Position numbers and translations under genes: made by a program
Shown: positions 23,035 through 34,931 of the stretch, piece after piece
How positions within the stretch are numbered: position 1 is the first letter of the stretch
How the letters are laid out: every line of letters starts with the position of its first letter
The notes under the pieces: generated by a model
Databases searched by the model: none
Told to the model about the DNA's origin: nothing
What the model saw: the letters and a program-made list of their open reading frames with translations, nothing else
Assembly (NCBI GenBank): GCA_013368325.1
Contig: JAACJK010000057.1
Coordinates: forward strand, 496,001 to 560,000
DNA from: Ephemerocybe angulata
Taxonomy: Eukaryota; Basidiomycota; Agaricomycetes; Agaricales; Psathyrellaceae
Direction of reading: 5' to 3'
DNA length: 64,000 nt

Positions 23035-24468
23035 ATGGCCCTCTTGACTCGGTCTCAAGTAAAGCAGGAGTCTGTAGAGGCCAACAACAAGGGTAAACCA
23101 GTCATTATTGGCCTTGTGCTCTTGACTCATCATGGATTCATGGATGCCAACGTTCAGACTGGAACGTACAAGCGACAACTGTGCCCTCTCGCACGCGTCA
23201 GACAAATAAAGGGAAAGGTCTGAAGCATATTAAGAAAGAGCGGGGTAGTGTGAAACGAGAAGTATGTCCCGTTCTACGTCCACAATGATATCGAGATACT
23301 CAAGCTTGATGTTGAACACAGTTGCTTGAGCCAAGGCCATACACTCTCCGGGAGGCTCGTAGCGCTCGGTTACGCCTCCAAAAGAAAGCCGAATCTACAC
23401 CTGAGCTCAAACCAATCAAATCTGAGTCGACCGTGGATGAAAAGCCCGTAAGTCGCAACAATGGAACATGATTGCACAACTTTCAACTGACAGCAGACGC
23501 TGTTCAAGCAGCTCAAGACAGAGAATAGCACAATTTCCATAAAGAAAGAAGAATACCTTCTGAGCGAGGAGGTCATTGAAAGCCGGTACAGCGCAGCCGG
23601 CGTACCCAAGGAGCCACACCCAGCCCCCGTCTTCCCACAAACCTTCGCCAGGACGTTCTTCAGCCAGACCTATGGCGGCAGATTCGTAGACTCCGTCCCA
23701 AAAATCTCAGCAACAAGGCTCGCACGGCACGGCCTCAACGACTGGCTCTTCTGCACTCCCGACTTCCACCCCCTGGCACCCCAAACACCCGGAGAGCGGG
23801 GCCTGTGGTTTAGCTCTGGAGCTGCGCTTCCGCCTGGAGAGCCTGGGGTAAGGGATGGTGATGTCAGGCGGGTTATAACTAGGGTGAGAAAGGCCCCTTC
23901 TGCGTTGTGGAAGTATCAGGGGCAGTATGAGATACGCTTGGCTCTGCCTATTACTGGCGATGAATGGCTGAACCAACCTATTGAGGTATGGAAGGCATAT
24001 GCCCTATCACATTATTGTGGCCATTGTGCGATGTCACTGATACATTTGAGCTTTTAGGTGAAGAAAACCTGGATTTCTAAACTTCATACTTCGAATTGGG
24101 GAAGTTGGTTCCGCGCTCGGATATACGCTCGTAGAGAGTATGGACGCAATGCCAGCGAGCCCGAAATTAAGACGATTCAAGAGCAGGGATTTGACAAATC
24201 AGTGACTGCAGAAGAAGTTGCCCTTGCTTTGACGCGTGGAGATGATGCAAGTGTTGTTTGTTTTAAGCAGATGTAGCAGATAAACTAATCCACCTCTCTT
24301 TATGAATAGCAACTTAATGTATACACGATGAAGTGTGTTGGGTACGAGCCCCACTTCCAACGCGAACTGGTTGCGAAATATGGTCCTTGGAAAATCCAAG
24401 ACGATGCTCGGAAGCGGCGCTCAGCGCAAAAACCTAGAGTCCGTCGCACGAAGCGTGAAGCTGTTTAG
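23035..24468 (+). CDS. DUF6697-like family protein, paralog A
   Basis: Uncharacterised basidiomycete family; I associate it with DUF6697 from memory. The N-terminus (MALLTRSQVKQESVE) is basic and disordered-looking, with five psi-K-x-E motifs (VKQE, IKKE, VKRE, IKSE, IKKE). The domain core reads ARTFFSQTYGG, ARHGLNDWLF, FHPLAPQTPGERGLWFSS, RRVITRVRKAPSALWKYQGQYEI and EEWLNQ-like GDEWLNQPIE. The next exon reads KTWISKLHTSNWGSWFRARIYARR, then EVALALTRGDD. The last exon reads VYTMKCVGYEPHFQRELV. The last intron (24247-24309) is GC-AG: donor GCAAGT and acceptor ATAG, the only split that keeps the paralog alignment. Six exons are inferred. It is tandem with paralog B, and both have the same exon plan. 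Function is unknown. Confidence 0.8.
24247..24309 (+). other. GC-AG intron in paralog A
   Basis: The exon ends LTRGDD and the next coding sequence is QLNVYTMKCVGY, exactly as LTRGDD / VLTVYTMRCVGY in paralog B. Only a donor GCAAGT at 24247 with acceptor AG at 24308-24309 gives this join in phase 0. Using the nearby GTGTTG donor meets a stop codon. GCAAGT is the usual consensus of minor GC donors, and AACTAAT is a good branch site. Confidence 0.75.
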
Positions 24469-24885
24469 GACATCCAGCCCCAGCGAACCCACCGAAGTAT
24501 AGTACAAGCTCAAGCCCAGCTAAATTGTTCAAGTCTATATAGGCCCTCTATAATGAGAATTTCTGAAGAAAGAACAGAGCTTAGGGTTGGGGCCAAGTTG
24601 CAGCGTCGAATCGCAGATAGTTTCTGGAGAGAATCCTTGCGCCGATTGAACGAAACCCTACCCCTGCAGTGATACATATTCATATGATCTCAGATATCCA
24701 CATAACTGTAATTGCGTACAATCCACTGGTTCTTGCCACCGGTCGTGTCTCCATCGGCTATTTACCGGCATTTTAGGCTCGGCGAATTCCGAAGGACTCG
24801 GACAGTCGGCTTCTAATATTTCCTCAGGCTGCACAACGCGTCGACAACGCGTTCACACTGCCAGCAGAGTGCTGTCCCCCACGCT
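24469..24885. other. Intergenic region between paralogs A and B
   Basis: These 417 bp hold the end of A and the promoter of B. The last 50 bp before each ATG resemble each other (CTGCCAGC...GTGCTG), which agrees with tandem duplication. No other feature is recognised. Confidence 0.4.
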
Positions 24886-26487
24886 ATGACTCTCCTAACT
24901 CGATCACAAGTGAAGCAGGAGCCTGCAGAGACCGACCTCAAGGGTAGCAGAACAATGCTTCACATTCTACTAAGTTGGCTGTGACTCATGGATGCCTACG
25001 TTCAGACTGGAATGCACATGCGCCAGCTGTGCCGTCTCGCACGCGCCAAGCAAATAAAAAAGGTCTGACGCATATTAAGAAAGAGAGACGTAGTGTAAAG
25101 CAAGAGGTAAGTGCCATACCTTCTCCTAAGTCGAACTACTCAACGCATTATGCACAGCTGGTTCGAATAAGGCCCCGCAGGCGGATGGTCTTCGATGGGG
25201 TATATGTCCCAACTCTCAGGGAGGCCCATCGCATTCGAATACGCCTTCAAAAAAAGGCCGAGTCACTATTTGAGGTCAAACCACTTCACCAAATTCGGCA
25301 TGCACAAGAAGCCGCAGTAAAGCTAGAGAACCCAATTGATGGCCAGGTAAACACAGTCTTGCAAGTATCTTTACATTCCTCGATAAGATTGACTAACATA
25401 CTCCCGTGTATAGACAGAATTCCACCCCTCTTCAAGTGCAGAAACGACCAAAATCAAGCCTCTAAAGCCCAAGGCTGCGAAGTTAAAGGGGAAGAAGCAA
25501 GTACCGAACTTCGACGAATTGTTCTTCGAAGAAAGATACAGCGCCGCTGGCATACCCAGCCAACTGTACCCTATCGGTATTGACCAAGGAGCAGCCTCCT
25601 TCGAATTTCCTCGTGCCTTCTTTTCTGATATATACGGAGGAAACACTCGCCTTGCCAGACCTCCCATAAGCCCCGAAAATCTCGCCAGGCACGGCCTAAA
25701 CGACTTCCTATACTTCAACCTTAACTATCAACCCGAGGCGCCACAGGTCCCAGGTGCACGAGGACTCCGCTTTGGCGTCATTGGAACCCACGCACCTCCT
25801 TGGACAGACGGTATTATGCGTGTTATTACTCGAACGCAAACGTCCCCGAAGGCGCTCTGGCAATATCAGGGCCAGTATGAGCTGGTTCCTTCACGCTCCA
25901 TAGCCGTCGAGGAGTGGGAACGGCAGAGAATTGTCGTAAGGTTGCTGATATCTTTGGGTTTCTTACGACTGAGTAGTATTGATAGGTGCGCAACAATTGG
26001 ATTTCCAAGCTCCATATACGACCCTGGGGAAGCTGGTTCCGCGCCCGAATCTATGCTCGGAGAACGCTTGGGCGCGACGGCACCGAAGAAGAAATTCAGG
26101 ATATTCAAGATGAAGGCCATGATACTCCGGATGACGTGACCCAGGTGGAGGTTGCACAGGCGCTCACACGTGGAGACGACGTGAGTTCCCTTTGAGTTCT
26201 CGGCGTGAACACTTGAACTTCAAGACTGACTGGTACTTAATCGTTCTCAGGTTCTTACCGTGTACACCATGAGATGCGTTGGCTATGACGTCGCTTTTCA
26301 GCGCGAGTTGATCGAGAAATTTTCTACATGGGTTCCAAAGCGCTCACGTTCGAAGAATACGTCCGCGGCTTCCAAGACAAACCGCCCTGCTGGACACGAT
26401 TCCGATATCCTTGGTGGTGACAGTGACCTTGATAATCTCAGTGATCTCAGCGATCTCACAGACCTCAGCGATGACGATTGGGAGTAA
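24886..26487 (+). CDS. DUF6697-like family protein, paralog B
   Basis: Tandem copy of paralog A with the same exon plan. It starts MTLLTRSQVKQEPAE; exon 2 reads DWNAHAPAVPSRTRQANKK. The psi-K-x-E motifs are VKQE, IKKE, VKQE and VKLE. The core reads FPRAFFSDIYGG, ARHGLNDFLYF, YQPEAPQVPGARGL, MRVITRTQTSPKALWQYQGQYEL and VEEWERQ. The following exons read NNWISKLHIRPWGSWFRARIY, VAQALTRGDD and, after a normal GT-AG intron, VLTVYTMRCVGYDVAFQRELI. The C-terminus is basic, then ends with an acidic repeat (LDNLSDLSDLTDLSDDDWE). It is convergent with the NAPE-PLD-like gene. Confidence 0.8.
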
Positions 26488-26958
26488 TAGATCTGCATAG
26501 CAAGAAGCATTTAGAGGTGTTTGAAGGTCCCTAGTAGTACTAGTACCTACTGTAAACCGTAGGATGGATGGGCCATGGCACTCGACAATACACTCTACGA
26601 GGGCAACTTGCGAAAAGAGGTTACACATTACGCGGAATATGAGACAGAAACAGGGGGTAGCGTAACGCTGAAGGGACATTGCGCTCGTTGCATCCTGCTG
26701 GCGCCTAATAACCAGCGGACGGGCGCTTAAGCACTCATTGAGACGCATGGTCCAACTAATCCGTTTTTGCAAGACAAATTGCGTGATAAGCCCTACAAAA
26801 CAAGTATTATAGGTGAAAAGGAAGAAGAATCTATTCTGAGGATCTCTCATGAGCAGAAGGGAATCTGATGTACAGACGAAAAGTCAACATGTCGGTCATA
26901 ATCTGGTCATAATATCTAGAAAGTCAGAAAAGTTGAAGGCTTGAGTGGCTCTCAGACG
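26488..26958. other. Convergent 3' intergenic region
   Basis: These 471 bp lie between the stops of paralog B (plus) and the NAPE-PLD-like gene (minus). A minus-strand frame of 168 codons overlaps here, but it has no domain and runs antisense through the end of paralog B, so I treat it as chance. Confidence 0.4.
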
Positions 26959-28450
26959 CTAGTGATAAAACCGGGTCTCTCCAATCTCACAGACTGTAAA
27001 GTCATTATCGGGGATCCCAATTTTCTGAGCCTCCTCTGCAAGCTTCTTAGGAGGCTCGAACACGTCCTCAGTTGTAAGCACCCATGTGGCCCAATGCATT
27101 CCAAGAGCCTTCTTCGCGTTGATATCCTTGAAAACGCGAACACTATCCTGAGGGGCGCAATGTATGGGGGACATGAATTGACGTGGCATGTACGCTCTAT
27201 ACCAAAGATTAGCACTGGTATGAAGGGAAGTGTAATGCAAATCCTACCCGATGGGAATGAGAGCAAGGTCGAAACTGCCGAACACCTTTCCAATCTCCTT
27301 GAAAGCGGGGCAAACGGGGACTTCATCCTCCTTCTGATGGTCCATGACCGACCGATAGCCGGTATCTCCACCAAAGAAGAGCTTGAGAGGAGAAGTGACG
27401 CTCACAGAGGCTGGTGGAACCTCCTCCACAACCCAGCTCGACCAAAGTGTTTTGAACCGATCCGTCAAAGAGCGGCCTGTGAAGTGCTGGCACGGTGTGC
27501 AGGTAATGTCGACGGAGAGGGTCGCAGAGTCACTACCCTTGCTGGAAGGGAGTTTGATAGAGAGGCGCTTCGAGTCCCACCAGTCCAGGACATTGATAGA
27601 CGATTCTGGTACCCCGATGGAGTGGAGGTAAGGCCCGTTGCCCAGTGGGACGAATATCTGCGGTGGGCGTTCGGGTGATCGGGCATACAAGGCTTTGAGG
27701 GTGGCAGTATCCATGCTGGTTTCGCGGGTGCATCAGCCAACGCAGTACGGGGAATGACTCTCGAATGGAGCTCACTGATCGTAGTGGTTATGCTACAAGC
27801 AGAGGTTAGACTGTGGTGACGACGAATATCTACGGTTGACGTACCGAGATAACAATGGCATCGACATCGGGTATTTCCTCGACCTTGCAAGGAGGAGCTT
27901 CAGAATCATAACCCCAGTCAGCCTCGTTTCATGAGTATGTTATCAAGCCACACACGTGTAAACCGTTTGGGGCCGAGGAATGTGAATGGGGAGCAACGAT
28001 GGCTGAATACGGGGTCAAAGAGAACACGAACTCCCCGGCTGCCTGGTTCGTTCGAACGAGTCGGGAACTCAACGAGGAAGCATGCATGTCCTAGCCACGT
28101 CGCACGAATCGCCGTCTCATGCTTTTCAGCATTCTCCGGCTCTAAACCCCAGGTCGGCGTCCTGATTGGCAGTTTTTCCTTCACCGCATCTGCCTTTGGA
28201 GAGGGCATGTCTCTGGCCGCGGCTGCCACCATCTATATCCGTATCCATTATCAGGCACGTCGCATTCTAGAGTAGCTAGACTGGTACATACACCTATCAT
28301 CTCCAAAGGTCCAAGGACACGGAAACTTGGCCAGGGGTTTACGAAGCCCGACCCCGCAGCATCCTGCCAGTGTTCGGGCTTTGCACCATCCTTGAGGTCA
28401 GCCGCGCTGGGGTTGCGACTGACTTTCTCTTCAACAGAAAGGGATGACAT
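26959..28450 (-). CDS. NAPE-PLD-like metallo-beta-lactamase-fold phospholipase
   Basis: Zinc hydrolase of the NAPE-PLD family, which releases N-acylethanolamines from N-acyl-phosphatidylethanolamine; substrate in fungi is inferred. Exon 1 reads MSSLSVEEKVSRNPSAADLK and FVNPWPSFRVLGPLEMI. Exon 2 has ATWLGHACFLVEFP and RVLFDPVFSHRCSPF. Splicing then gives PPCKVEEIPDVDAIVIS joined to HNHYDH, the metal-binding motif. Next come FVPLGNG, TPCQHFTGRSLTDRFKTLWSSW, FFGGDTGY and DLALIPIG. The last exon reads NLWYRAYMPRQFMSPIHC, ALGMHWATWVL and FEPPKKLAEEA. All core motifs are present and the length fits. Six exons are inferred. Its promoter and exon 1 have a partial inverted copy at 37691-38040. Confidence 0.9.
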
Positions 28451-28731
28451 TGTAATGAGCTCAGGGGGAGGAACAGTGGAAGGGTTGGCCGTCCTTTGCA
28501 AGTCGTGTTTGCCAGTGGGATTCAAGGAAGAGCTTTTAACGATATGGCTTTGATCGGTACCATTTATCATCGGACACGCAGCCTGAGGCAGAGCCTTGCA
28601 ACGTTCACTCTGCCGGTTGCATTCGTCATTCACTCCGCACGGGGATATAGCAAAGCTCCGTTCGCCAGAAAATGGACTGTGACAATGTCTCGATGGCCTC
28701 CGGGAGGGAGAACTTGAAAGGCGCCCAATAA
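28370..28731 (-). repeat. Source copy of the inverted duplication (NAPE-PLD 5' region)
   Basis: This stretch covers the NAPE-PLD-like promoter and exon 1 up to the codons for AKPEH. Read on the minus strand it matches 37691-38040 on the plus strand almost base for base, with scattered substitutions and small indels. Here the start codon is ATG; in the other copy it is TTG. Confidence 0.85.
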
Positions 28732-29124
28732 CTGTGCTAATGACTCCTCATACTAGTCTTTAAATTCTGTTCCGACTTCAAAGTTCACACTCGTGTGGCT
28801 CACTCTCACAGCTCTACGTTCAAAAGTGTCAAATGTTTTCCAAGGGGAATATATCCCCTTGTCCGTGTATGGCGGTTTAGATTATAATGAGACTGTTACA
28901 GGGAAGATAAAAATACCTTGAGCTATTCATACTCCAGTCTCACTAATCATCATTCTTAGAGAGAACTTGAACTTGAGCTTGAACCGTCGAAGTTTGGGAC
29001 AAAGCGCATCATTGACTCTGAGGAGGGCGAAACGTGACAAGGGAGGCGTGACAAACGCGTGACATCACGCAACATTAGGGTGTTGGCGTCGTCCAAGTCG
29101 CGTTTGACTTACACTCTCACCACG
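28732..29124. other. Divergent promoter, NAPE-PLD-like gene and RFC1
   Basis: This region holds the STRE-like palindrome (28841-28861) and AT-rich sequence. No gene is seen. The part next to the NAPE-PLD start is included in the inverted duplication. Confidence 0.4.
28841..28861. promoter_or_regulatory. Palindrome with two inverted AGGGG (STRE-like) cores
   Basis: Arms CAAGGGGA and TCCCCTTG flank the spacer ATATA in the divergent promoter between the NAPE-PLD-like gene and RFC1. AGGGG/CCCCT is the stress-response element core known from yeast Msn2/4. A perfect inverted pair would suit a dimeric zinc-finger regulator. Function is inferred only from the sequence. Confidence 0.45.
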
Positions 29125-32100
29125 ATGGCGCCCGCTGCAGCAAATGTCAAGAAAACAGGAAAATCTGGAGACTTGAGGATGTTCTTTGGCGGTGGTAGCG
29201 CAAAGACACCGACCACAAGCCAGAAATCCGGAAGTTCGACGCAGGTGGCGCGTAATTCATCCCAGGTACGGTACTCCAAGACCTATAGCTTAACACCGGT
29301 TCTAACGCGACTTGTAGACCACAAAAGTCGCTTCATCTCAGAAAATATCGCCCATAACCATCAGTGAGTGTGTCTGACATGACCGGGTACTGGATCCTGA
29401 CTAGGTGACCCAGGCGATGACGATGACCCGCCTCAGGTCAAGCCGTGAGTATTCTTAGTTCCAACTCTCTGTTCAGTGTCTAAGAGTATTCTCAGTCCTA
29501 AGAAGGCCCTCAACGCCCTTGCTATCAGCGACAGTGACGATGACCTTCCTCTCAAACCCACGAAAGCGAAGCCAAACGCGGCTTCATCGCGAAAGCGGAA
29601 GACTCATGTCATCGAGTCTGACGACGACGACATCACGCCACCACCAAAGAAGCAGGCGGTTGCGTCCAAAACCACTAAACCGACGCCGAAAGCCTCTACA
29701 TCCAAGCCGAAGAAGGTCGATAAGAATGAGGACTTTGACATGGCATCGGAGGCGTCCGAGTCCCACTCCGAAGACGAGTTCGTATCATCCGACGACGACG
29801 ACCGGCCAAAGAAAGCTCCAAAGAAGAAGAAACTCCCTCCCCCGAAGAAACCCTCGGCTCCCAAAAAGGCTGCCGAGAAGGAGACCACGAAACCGCCTCC
29901 GAAGACTCAAACGTATGTCGCTTTGACCAGACCTGTTCGGAGACTGCTAACAATGCTGGTAGCTGGGCGGCAATACAAGCGGCAAAATTGGCCAAACCTC
30001 AGCCGGCGAGAGGGACGAAGGAGATCCCGAACGGCGATCCAAACGCCCTCGCTGGTTTGGCGTTTGTGTTCACCGGTGAACTGGCCAGTCTTGCGCGAGA
30101 GGAGGCAATTGATCTGGCAAAGCGCTTTGGCGGGTACGTGATTCCCCTCTCACTCATCTGCGTGTCACTGAACTAGATGTAGCCGAGTTGTTGGGCAGCC
30201 CTCAAGCAAGACGGACTATGTCGTACTCGGCGACGATGCTGGGCCCAAGAAGTTGGAAGCCATCAAAAAACATAAGCTGAAGACTTTGGACGAAGATGCA
30301 TTCCTGAAACTCATCGGTACGCGGAAGGTCAAAGAATCCGACCTGGATGAGAAGACGAAGAAGAAGATGGAGAAGGAAAGGCAGGACATGAAGAAGGCGG
30401 TCAAGGAAATGGAGAAACGGGAGAAAGCAGAATCCTCCAAGCCCTCTGCTGCGGGCAAGGTTATCGACCCCAAGACTCAGCTTTGGACGACTCGTTACGC
30501 CCCTCAGTCGCTGAAGGAAGTGTGTGGAAACAAGGCTGCTGTCGAAAAGCTCCAGCAGTGGCTAGAGGACTGGTACGCACTTTTTATTCCAATGGGCCTT
30601 TCGTTCAATTGCTCACGTTCTTCCAGGCAGGGTAGTATGAAAGCGGGCTTCAAAAAGCCAGGGAAGAACATGATGAACATTTATCGTGCCGTTCTCATTA
30701 CCGGTCCTCCTGGGATTGGAAAGACGACGAGCGCCCACCTGTGCGCAAAGTTGGCTGGGTATACTCCCATCGAACTGAACGCCAGCGACGCTCGAAGCAA
30801 GAAGCTGGTGGAGGTATGCTGACTGGTCGCCATGTATCTCGAAACTAGCTGACCAGACGTAGAACGGGATGAACATCAACAACTCTTCTTTGGATGGCTA
30901 CATGATGGGAAACAAGGTACGGTTTCGACCTCTGAATTTGATCGTGATCGTCTAACTTCGTCAAGGACACCAATTCTATGGGAGTACCAATCACCGACCG
31001 AACGTGCTTGATCATGGACGAGGTGGACGGTATGTCTTCTGGTGATCGAGGCGGTGTTGGCGCACTCAATGCCCTTATCAAGAAGAGCAAGGTAAATTCG
31101 TCTTTATTCATCTTTTGGATGGCGAGTAACCTGGACCCACATTTTCTCTAGGTTCCCATCATCTGTATCGCGAATGACCGCAATGCCCAGAAGTTGAACC
31201 CACTCAAGGGCACTACGTTCAACTTGCCCTTCCAGAAGTATGTGCTAAGTCCCAGAAATATTGGAAGAGCAGATTAGTAACCACCTTGCAGGCCTCAGGT
31301 CCAATCCATTCGGTCACGGATCATGACTATTGTCTTCAAGTAAGTTGTTTCCCCCAATGCACGCGCCCCAGCTCTAAAGTTTCTCGGCAGAGAGAATCTT
31401 AAGATTCCTGCCAATGTTGTCGACCAGCTCATCACCGGAGCGCAGTCTGACATCCGACAAGTGCTCAACATGCTTTCAACCTGGAAGCTGTCGAACAGCA
31501 CCATGAGCTTTGACGAAAGTAAAGACATGTACGTACACGACGAATCGCTCCGTACGCATAGCTCACCCGCCGTACAGTGTCAAAATGAACGAGAAATACC
31601 AGATTCTGAGTCCTTTCGATATCACAAGCAAGGTTCTTGGACCTGGACTTTTCGCTCCGACCGCACGCGAAACCCTTGGAGAAAAGATGGAGTATTATTT
31701 CCAGGATTTCTCTTTCGTCCCCTTGTTCATCCAGGAAAACTACCTGAAGCCTACGCCGTCGAGACTGAAGAATGACGCTGGGGTTGAGAAGACTTTGAAG
31801 GAACTGCAGCTGATGGATAGCGCAGCCTCGTCAATCTCGGATGGCGATCTTGTCGACGCTCTTATTCATGGGTATGTCGTTTCCTCGACACATTTTCAGT
31901 TGGGCTTACACCCCTATGTAGGCCTGAGCAGCATTGGTCACTGATGCCTCTGCATGCTGTCTGCTCAACAATCCGACCTGCGTCGGCCATGTATGGCACT
32001 GGTGCACACTACGGAGGCAACCCGATCACCTTCCCCCAGTAAGCAATCCTTAGACATTGACCAGGGTTTGTCCTTACACTTCCTTCCAGGTGGCTGGGTC

Positions 32101-32851
32101 AGAATTCCAAGCAGAACAAGCTGATGCGTCAACTTGGAGACGTGCAAATTCGGATGAGGCTGAAGGTTTCCGGAGACAAGAACGAGATTCGACAGTCGTA
32201 TATTCCGGCTATGTTCCCTCATATCGTCAAGCCTTTGATCGATCATGGTGCTGTTCGTGTTTTCGTTTGCTCTTCATCGCATTGCCGTCGCTGAACCAGT
32301 TCATCTGCAGGACGCCGTCGACGAGGTCATCGAACACATGGACAACTATTTCTTGTCGAAAGAGGAATGGGATACCATCGTTGAGCTTGGAGTTGGGCCT
32401 AACCAGGACGAGATGATCCTGAAGAAGATCCCGACAGCGGCGAAGTCGTCGTTCACGAGAAAGTTTGTCGTGGTCTGCTGCTTTCGATCTACCTTGACTG
32501 ACACGATTCACTTCAGGTATAACGCGGGCGACCATCCTATTCCGTTCCATAAGGCGACGGATCTGGGCAAGGCACCGAAGAAGCTGGCTGCTGGTCCTGC
32601 TCCTGATATCGAAGACGCCTTCGAGGTAAGCCTCTTGTATCCTCATTTGTTTTCGAATATTGGTATTGATTGGGTATGTTCAGGCCGATAACGAGGTGCC
32701 GGACGAGGTTGACGATGATAAGAGTAAGGAGGACCCGGAGGACGTCACGAAGGACTCGTTGATCAAGATGTCGAAGAAGAAGAAGTCGCCTGCGGCTGGG
32801 GCTGGGAAGGGGAAGGCTAAGGCCGCTCCGAAGGCTTCGAAGAAGTCGTGA
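29125..32851 (+). CDS. RFC1: Replication factor C large subunit (RFC1)
   Basis: Largest subunit of the clamp loader that opens PCNA and places it on primer-template DNA. The N-terminus has GDLRMFFGGG, matching the RFC1 PIP-like D-x-R-x-F-F motif, followed by Lys/Ser/Asp-rich disorder. The BRCT domain reads GLAFVFTGELASL, AIDLAKRFGG and TDYVVLGDDAGPKKLEA. The AAA+ module has WTTRYAPQSLKEVCGN, Walker A LITGPPGIGKTTSAHL, the ELNASDARSK motif, Walker B CLIMDEVDGMSSGDRGG and sensor 1 PIICIANDRN. The clamp-loader C-terminus follows (MPLHAVCSTIRPA; YIPAMFPHIVKPLI), then a Lys-rich tail. Many short introns interrupt it. All expected motifs are present. It is bracketed by inverted arrays of DUF6697-like genes. 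Confidence 0.95.
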
Positions 32852-33069
32852 GGTATTTGCTAGTTGCATTCGTTATCTACTCGTTTTCCTTTCTCTTTTT
32901 ATTATTGCATTGCTGTCGCTTTTTATATCTCTTTTTTCAGGTTACCTGGGTCGCCTCGTACACGTACACAAAGTTCTGTTATTAATTGAATTCACGACAC
33001 TGAAGTATTGTCATATCCATTGTGTTATTTATGTGCATAGAGGTGGGAAGGAGCCTGTCGCATAAACCG

Positions 33070-34931
33070 CTAAGGGCGTTTCGCGGGTCGACTCTTCGTA
33101 CCCCTTGACCTGACCGGCCACTCTTCCTGCAATTCCAGCCCATCGACGTCTATAACATCCTTCTTCAGCTTCTGGCGCTTCGCAGGCTTCCGCTCTTTGG
33201 GCTCCGGGGACTCTGAGTCCTTCTCCACCTTTCGCTTTCTGCCGGCTACCGGCTGACTTGGGACGTCAAGTCCATAGGTGGCTACTTTCTGAACTATTTC
33301 CCTTTGGAAGGCAGTGTCGTAGCCTACACATTTCATTGTGTACACGGGCATGTACTGTTGTGTTCTCGGTCATGAATTATTTTGAAGGTAGGGGTAAAGT
33401 ATGTCACTCACCGTTTCACCTCGCGTCAACGAGAGCGAGATGTCCTCCTTGGTTATCTCATTATGGTCCCCTCGTGCGCAGATCTCACGGATTTCATCTT
33501 CAGTTGGGAGGCGGCCCCAGTACCTCCGAGCCCATATCTCTGCTCGGCAGTCCACACCCCATGATTGATTGAAAAGCTCTCTTGCCCAAGTGTTGCGAAC
33601 CTAGTGTTAAGCGAAAGCTTTCAGTTTGTAGAGCAGAAGAGAAGGGGGTTTCAACCATCACCTTTGGAGTTTGTCTAGCCCACTCTTCCCGGGTGAGCTC
33701 TTTGGCCAGTTTGAATTCGTACTGCCCCTGATATAGCCACAGAGCCCTTGGTTTCGATGTGATCTTGGTGAACACCCGCTTAACCCCTCCATCCCATTCT
33801 CTGATATCACTGCCAATGTTCAACCACAACCCTGGTGCCCCTGGGACCTGTGGGGCGATAGGCTGGTAGTCCGATGGCATGTACATAAAGTCATTCAGGC
33901 CGTGTCGAGCAAGGTTCTTTTTACCAATTTTAGGCCAAGTATCTTGGGAGCTACCACCCCAGTATGCAGCCATGAACGCTCTGGAAACCATCACATCTTG
34001 GTCGGCCTTAGGGAAGGCGATTGGGAACAGGTCGAAGCTTATGCCTGCCGCACTAATGCGGGAGATAATGGTATCGTTGGTGAGCTCAATGGGCTCTCTC
34101 TTAGCTTTGACCTTGGGCTAAAACGGCGGAAGTGTCAAGAAGAAGGGGTGGCAAGTGAAAGGGTGGCTCGTACATTTTTCCAGGATTTCATCTTGCGTTC
34201 GAGGACTTTAGTCTGTGAGGAGGAAACGGGATTTATAGCATGTGAGCAGTACATTTCCCAGGATATAGGTCGTTACTCGCCGTTTCAGGGAGGCCAGGCT
34301 CTGGCGACTCGATTCGTACAGTTGCTGGGGTCGACACTTGCCGATGGACATTCTGTAACACAAGGGCACCTGCCTCCACCTTATTGGACCATTAGTGTCA
34401 AGCGTTTACGATGGATGAAATGAGAACCAACCTTCGTCTTTGACGCGACGGAAGAAGGTGGCTGCTGTTGCTTGGTATTTTTCTTAGACTTGCGCTGGCC
34501 CTGGACCTACGGTTCATCCCTGGCCTTTAATTCAGAAAGGGTTGGTGCGAACAGACCTTTTGGGGTGTCACCTCAACCTTCGTTATAGTCAAAGGCACGC
34601 TTGACAGAGCCTCCTCTTCTTTCTTAGGCCGCGTAGCTCCGAGCCCTTTCACTTGTGGGAGTCGCGGGCCTAGGGTTCCTTGGGGGCGACTGGTGATGAC
34701 GACTGCATCCATGAAGAAGCGGAGCCTCTGCTTGGGTGTGATCTGAAAGAATCATCAGCAGTAAACAGTCTTAGCAAAGCCTATACTCACTGGCTTCTCA
34801 TCCTCGACTTTCGAAGGGATCTCCACAGGTAAGGTAACACGAGGCTTGATTTCCTTCCAATCGGGGGCCTCCTTGAGGGAATTGAAGGGAAACAGACAAG
34901 CCTCTTCTTCCTTTTTGACCAAAATATCCAT
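33070..34931 (-). CDS. DUF6697-like family protein, paralog C
   Basis: Minus-strand member. Exon 1 reads MDILVKKEEEACLFPFNSLK and ends in VEDEKP. Exon 2 reads RLRFFMDAVVITSRPQ, a motif shared with paralog D. A short exon reads TKVLERKMKSWKN. The core reads AFMAAYWGGSSQDTWPKIG, ARHGLNDFMYMPSDYQPIAP, VPGAPGLWLNI, KRVFTKITSKPRALWLYQGQYEF and REEWARQTPK. The next exon ends DISLSLTRGET, and the last begins MPVYTMKCVGYDTAFQREIV. The C-terminus has AKRQKLKKDVIDVDGLELQ, a nuclear-type basic patch beside a SIM-like VIDVD, and closes with RGTKSRPAKRP. It is tandem with paralog D in the same orientation and convergent with RFC1 (218 bp between stops). Function is unknown. Confidence 0.78.

Noticed and set aside
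26344..26850. Minus-strand frame of 168 codons
   Set aside because: No domain, antisense to the end of paralog B, atypical amino-acid composition.
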